Shown here one piece after another: positions 63,241 through 64,000 of a stretch of DNA of 64,000 nucleotides. Below the pieces are notes generated by a model that was not told the DNA's origin, made no database searches, and saw nothing but the letters and a program-made list of their open reading frames with translations. The position numbers and the translations under genes were made by a program. The stretch spans positions 57,796,855-57,860,854 of the forward strand of contig OX421967.1 in assembly GCA_949128115.1 (NCBI GenBank), given 5' to 3'. Source of the stretch: Anaspis maculata. Lineage: Eukaryota; Arthropoda; Insecta; Coleoptera; Scraptiidae. The number at the start of each line of letters is the position of its first letter. Positions within the stretch are counted from its first letter, which is position 1.

Positions 63241-63616
63241 GACTCAACAGCAGAAAACAATAATTGTGAACTGGGGGGCACTCATAGGGGGCACTATCGC
63301 AGGTTGACCTTGCGCCAACTCCAATGCGCAATGTCTCGTCTCCTCGCGAGTCGTGACAATGAGCAGCGCGGTGGGACTAGGAAAGGCGGGTGCGGCACTA
63401 GGAGGATAGAATAGTAAGGAGGGAACATACGCCAATGAAAGTGTAGCCATGCGGGGTAATCAACTACGCCCAGTAACCGTATCGAGTCACTAGTGCAATT
63501 TGACATTAGTGACTGCGATTTGATGGAAATGACATTTGTAAATAAACATAATTTGAGGTTATGAAATATGACTGCTGTGCTTCTTCGGATTTTTGGCTGT
63601 TATTCTACCTAAAAGA
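63241..63616. other. Paralogous flank holding an empty MITE site
   Basis: 63241-63400 matches 29995-30300, but without the 150-bp MITE at 30109-30258 (the empty site is AAT at 63358-63360). The remainder to 63616 has no recognisable gene. Confidence 0.6.
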
Positions 63617-64000
63617 CCGACAGGATCAGTTTTAAAAGACGTGTTGAAGGACATGCTGCGGCATACGACGTGTAAAAGTGATGATCCTTGCATTGGAAGC
63701 ATTGAAATGGACGTCATTTTTTGAAGTGTGTTGGCCAATATCTGCATCGATGCGTGATTATTGAGTTGGCGCATAGGAACTTCCTGCAATCCCTGCTCCC
63801 TGCATCCCGTAGGATATGACATGGTCTATAGGGAATGAAAAATGTTTCACAAGCTCAAAAATTACGACCTCATGACACCCATCAACATACCTTGCAAAAT
63901 GACGTCCATTTCAATGCCTCCAATGCGGGGATCATCACTTTTACACGTTGTATGCCGCAGCATGTCTTTCAACACGTCTTCTAAAACTGATCCTGTCGGT
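63617..64000. mobile_element. Palindromic element running off the window
   Basis: 63617-63722 (starting ACCGACAGGATCAGTTTTA) and 63895-64000 (its complement, ending CTGATCCTGTCGGT) are inverted repeats of about 105 bp with few mismatches around a ~170-bp loop. The arm may continue beyond position 64000, so the ends are unknown. Confidence 0.65.

Overview
This window reads as repeat-dense arthropod (most probably insect) nuclear DNA. The supporting signs are short 66-72 nt introns with GTAAGT donors, long C2H2 zinc-finger arrays, Ty3/Gypsy, RTE-like, Tc1-like and fold-back elements, a kilobase-scale CA microsatellite, and no prokaryotic gene organisation. No species can be assigned from the sequence alone.

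The only recurrent gene that looks like a host gene is a family of five C2H2 zinc-finger (ZF) paralogs. In this annotation they are ZF-A (4660-6696, -), ZF-B (12562-13728, -), ZF-C (23389-24819, -), ZF-D (31049-32479, +, interrupted by one TGA) and ZF-E (41279-42904, -). All share an upstream GC-rich block, a short intron just 5' of the start codon, an N-terminal domain with three zinc-finger-like motifs, and a tandem array of 93-bp finger units. The spacing is 31 residues, without the usual TGEKP linker. Array size ranges from 7 to 17 fingers, and the array fingers differ mainly at base-contacting helix positions 3 and 6. Fragments of a second, acidic, unidentified gene travel with the family (34134-35000, 29744-29992, 62992-63240).

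Layout. 1-1.0 kb: decayed Gypsy pol. 3.2-3.4 kb: Tc1-like tail and a 120-bp MITE. 4.5-7.0 kb: ZF-A. 8.1-9.6 kb: a THAP-like fragment and a 1.3-kb fold-back element. 9.7-14.0 kb: RTE-like LINE plus ZF-B. 14.2-16.2 kb: apparent solo LTR. 16.4-20.2 kb: no recognisable gene. 20.2-25.3 kb (ZF-C) and 30.7-34.3 kb (ZF-D) are arms of a large inverted duplication. Between them lie a ~1-kb DNA element split by a 3.3-kb near-perfect palindrome, and two small MITEs. 35.3-38.5 kb: decayed Gypsy, Tc1-like and RTE-like fragments. 38.5-43.2 kb: a second copy of the LINE + ZF unit (ZF-E). 43.16-60.22 kb: a ~17-kb composite insertion that separates ZF-E from its distal upstream region. It contains ~148-bp subterminal repeats and a (CA)n tract of about 3.8 kb. 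That tract is interrupted by a young, apparently intact Ty3/Gypsy element (50025-58433) with near-identical LTRs and a canonical -1 frameshift heptamer between gag and pol. 60.2-64.0 kb: the displaced ZF-E upstream region with nested DNA elements, then a palindrome running off the window.

Taken together, a tandem ZF gene family has been multiplied by segmental and inverted duplication while mobile elements inserted into it. Several insertions can be dated relative to each other because paralogous copies preserve empty sites. All identities are by reading; no database search was possible.
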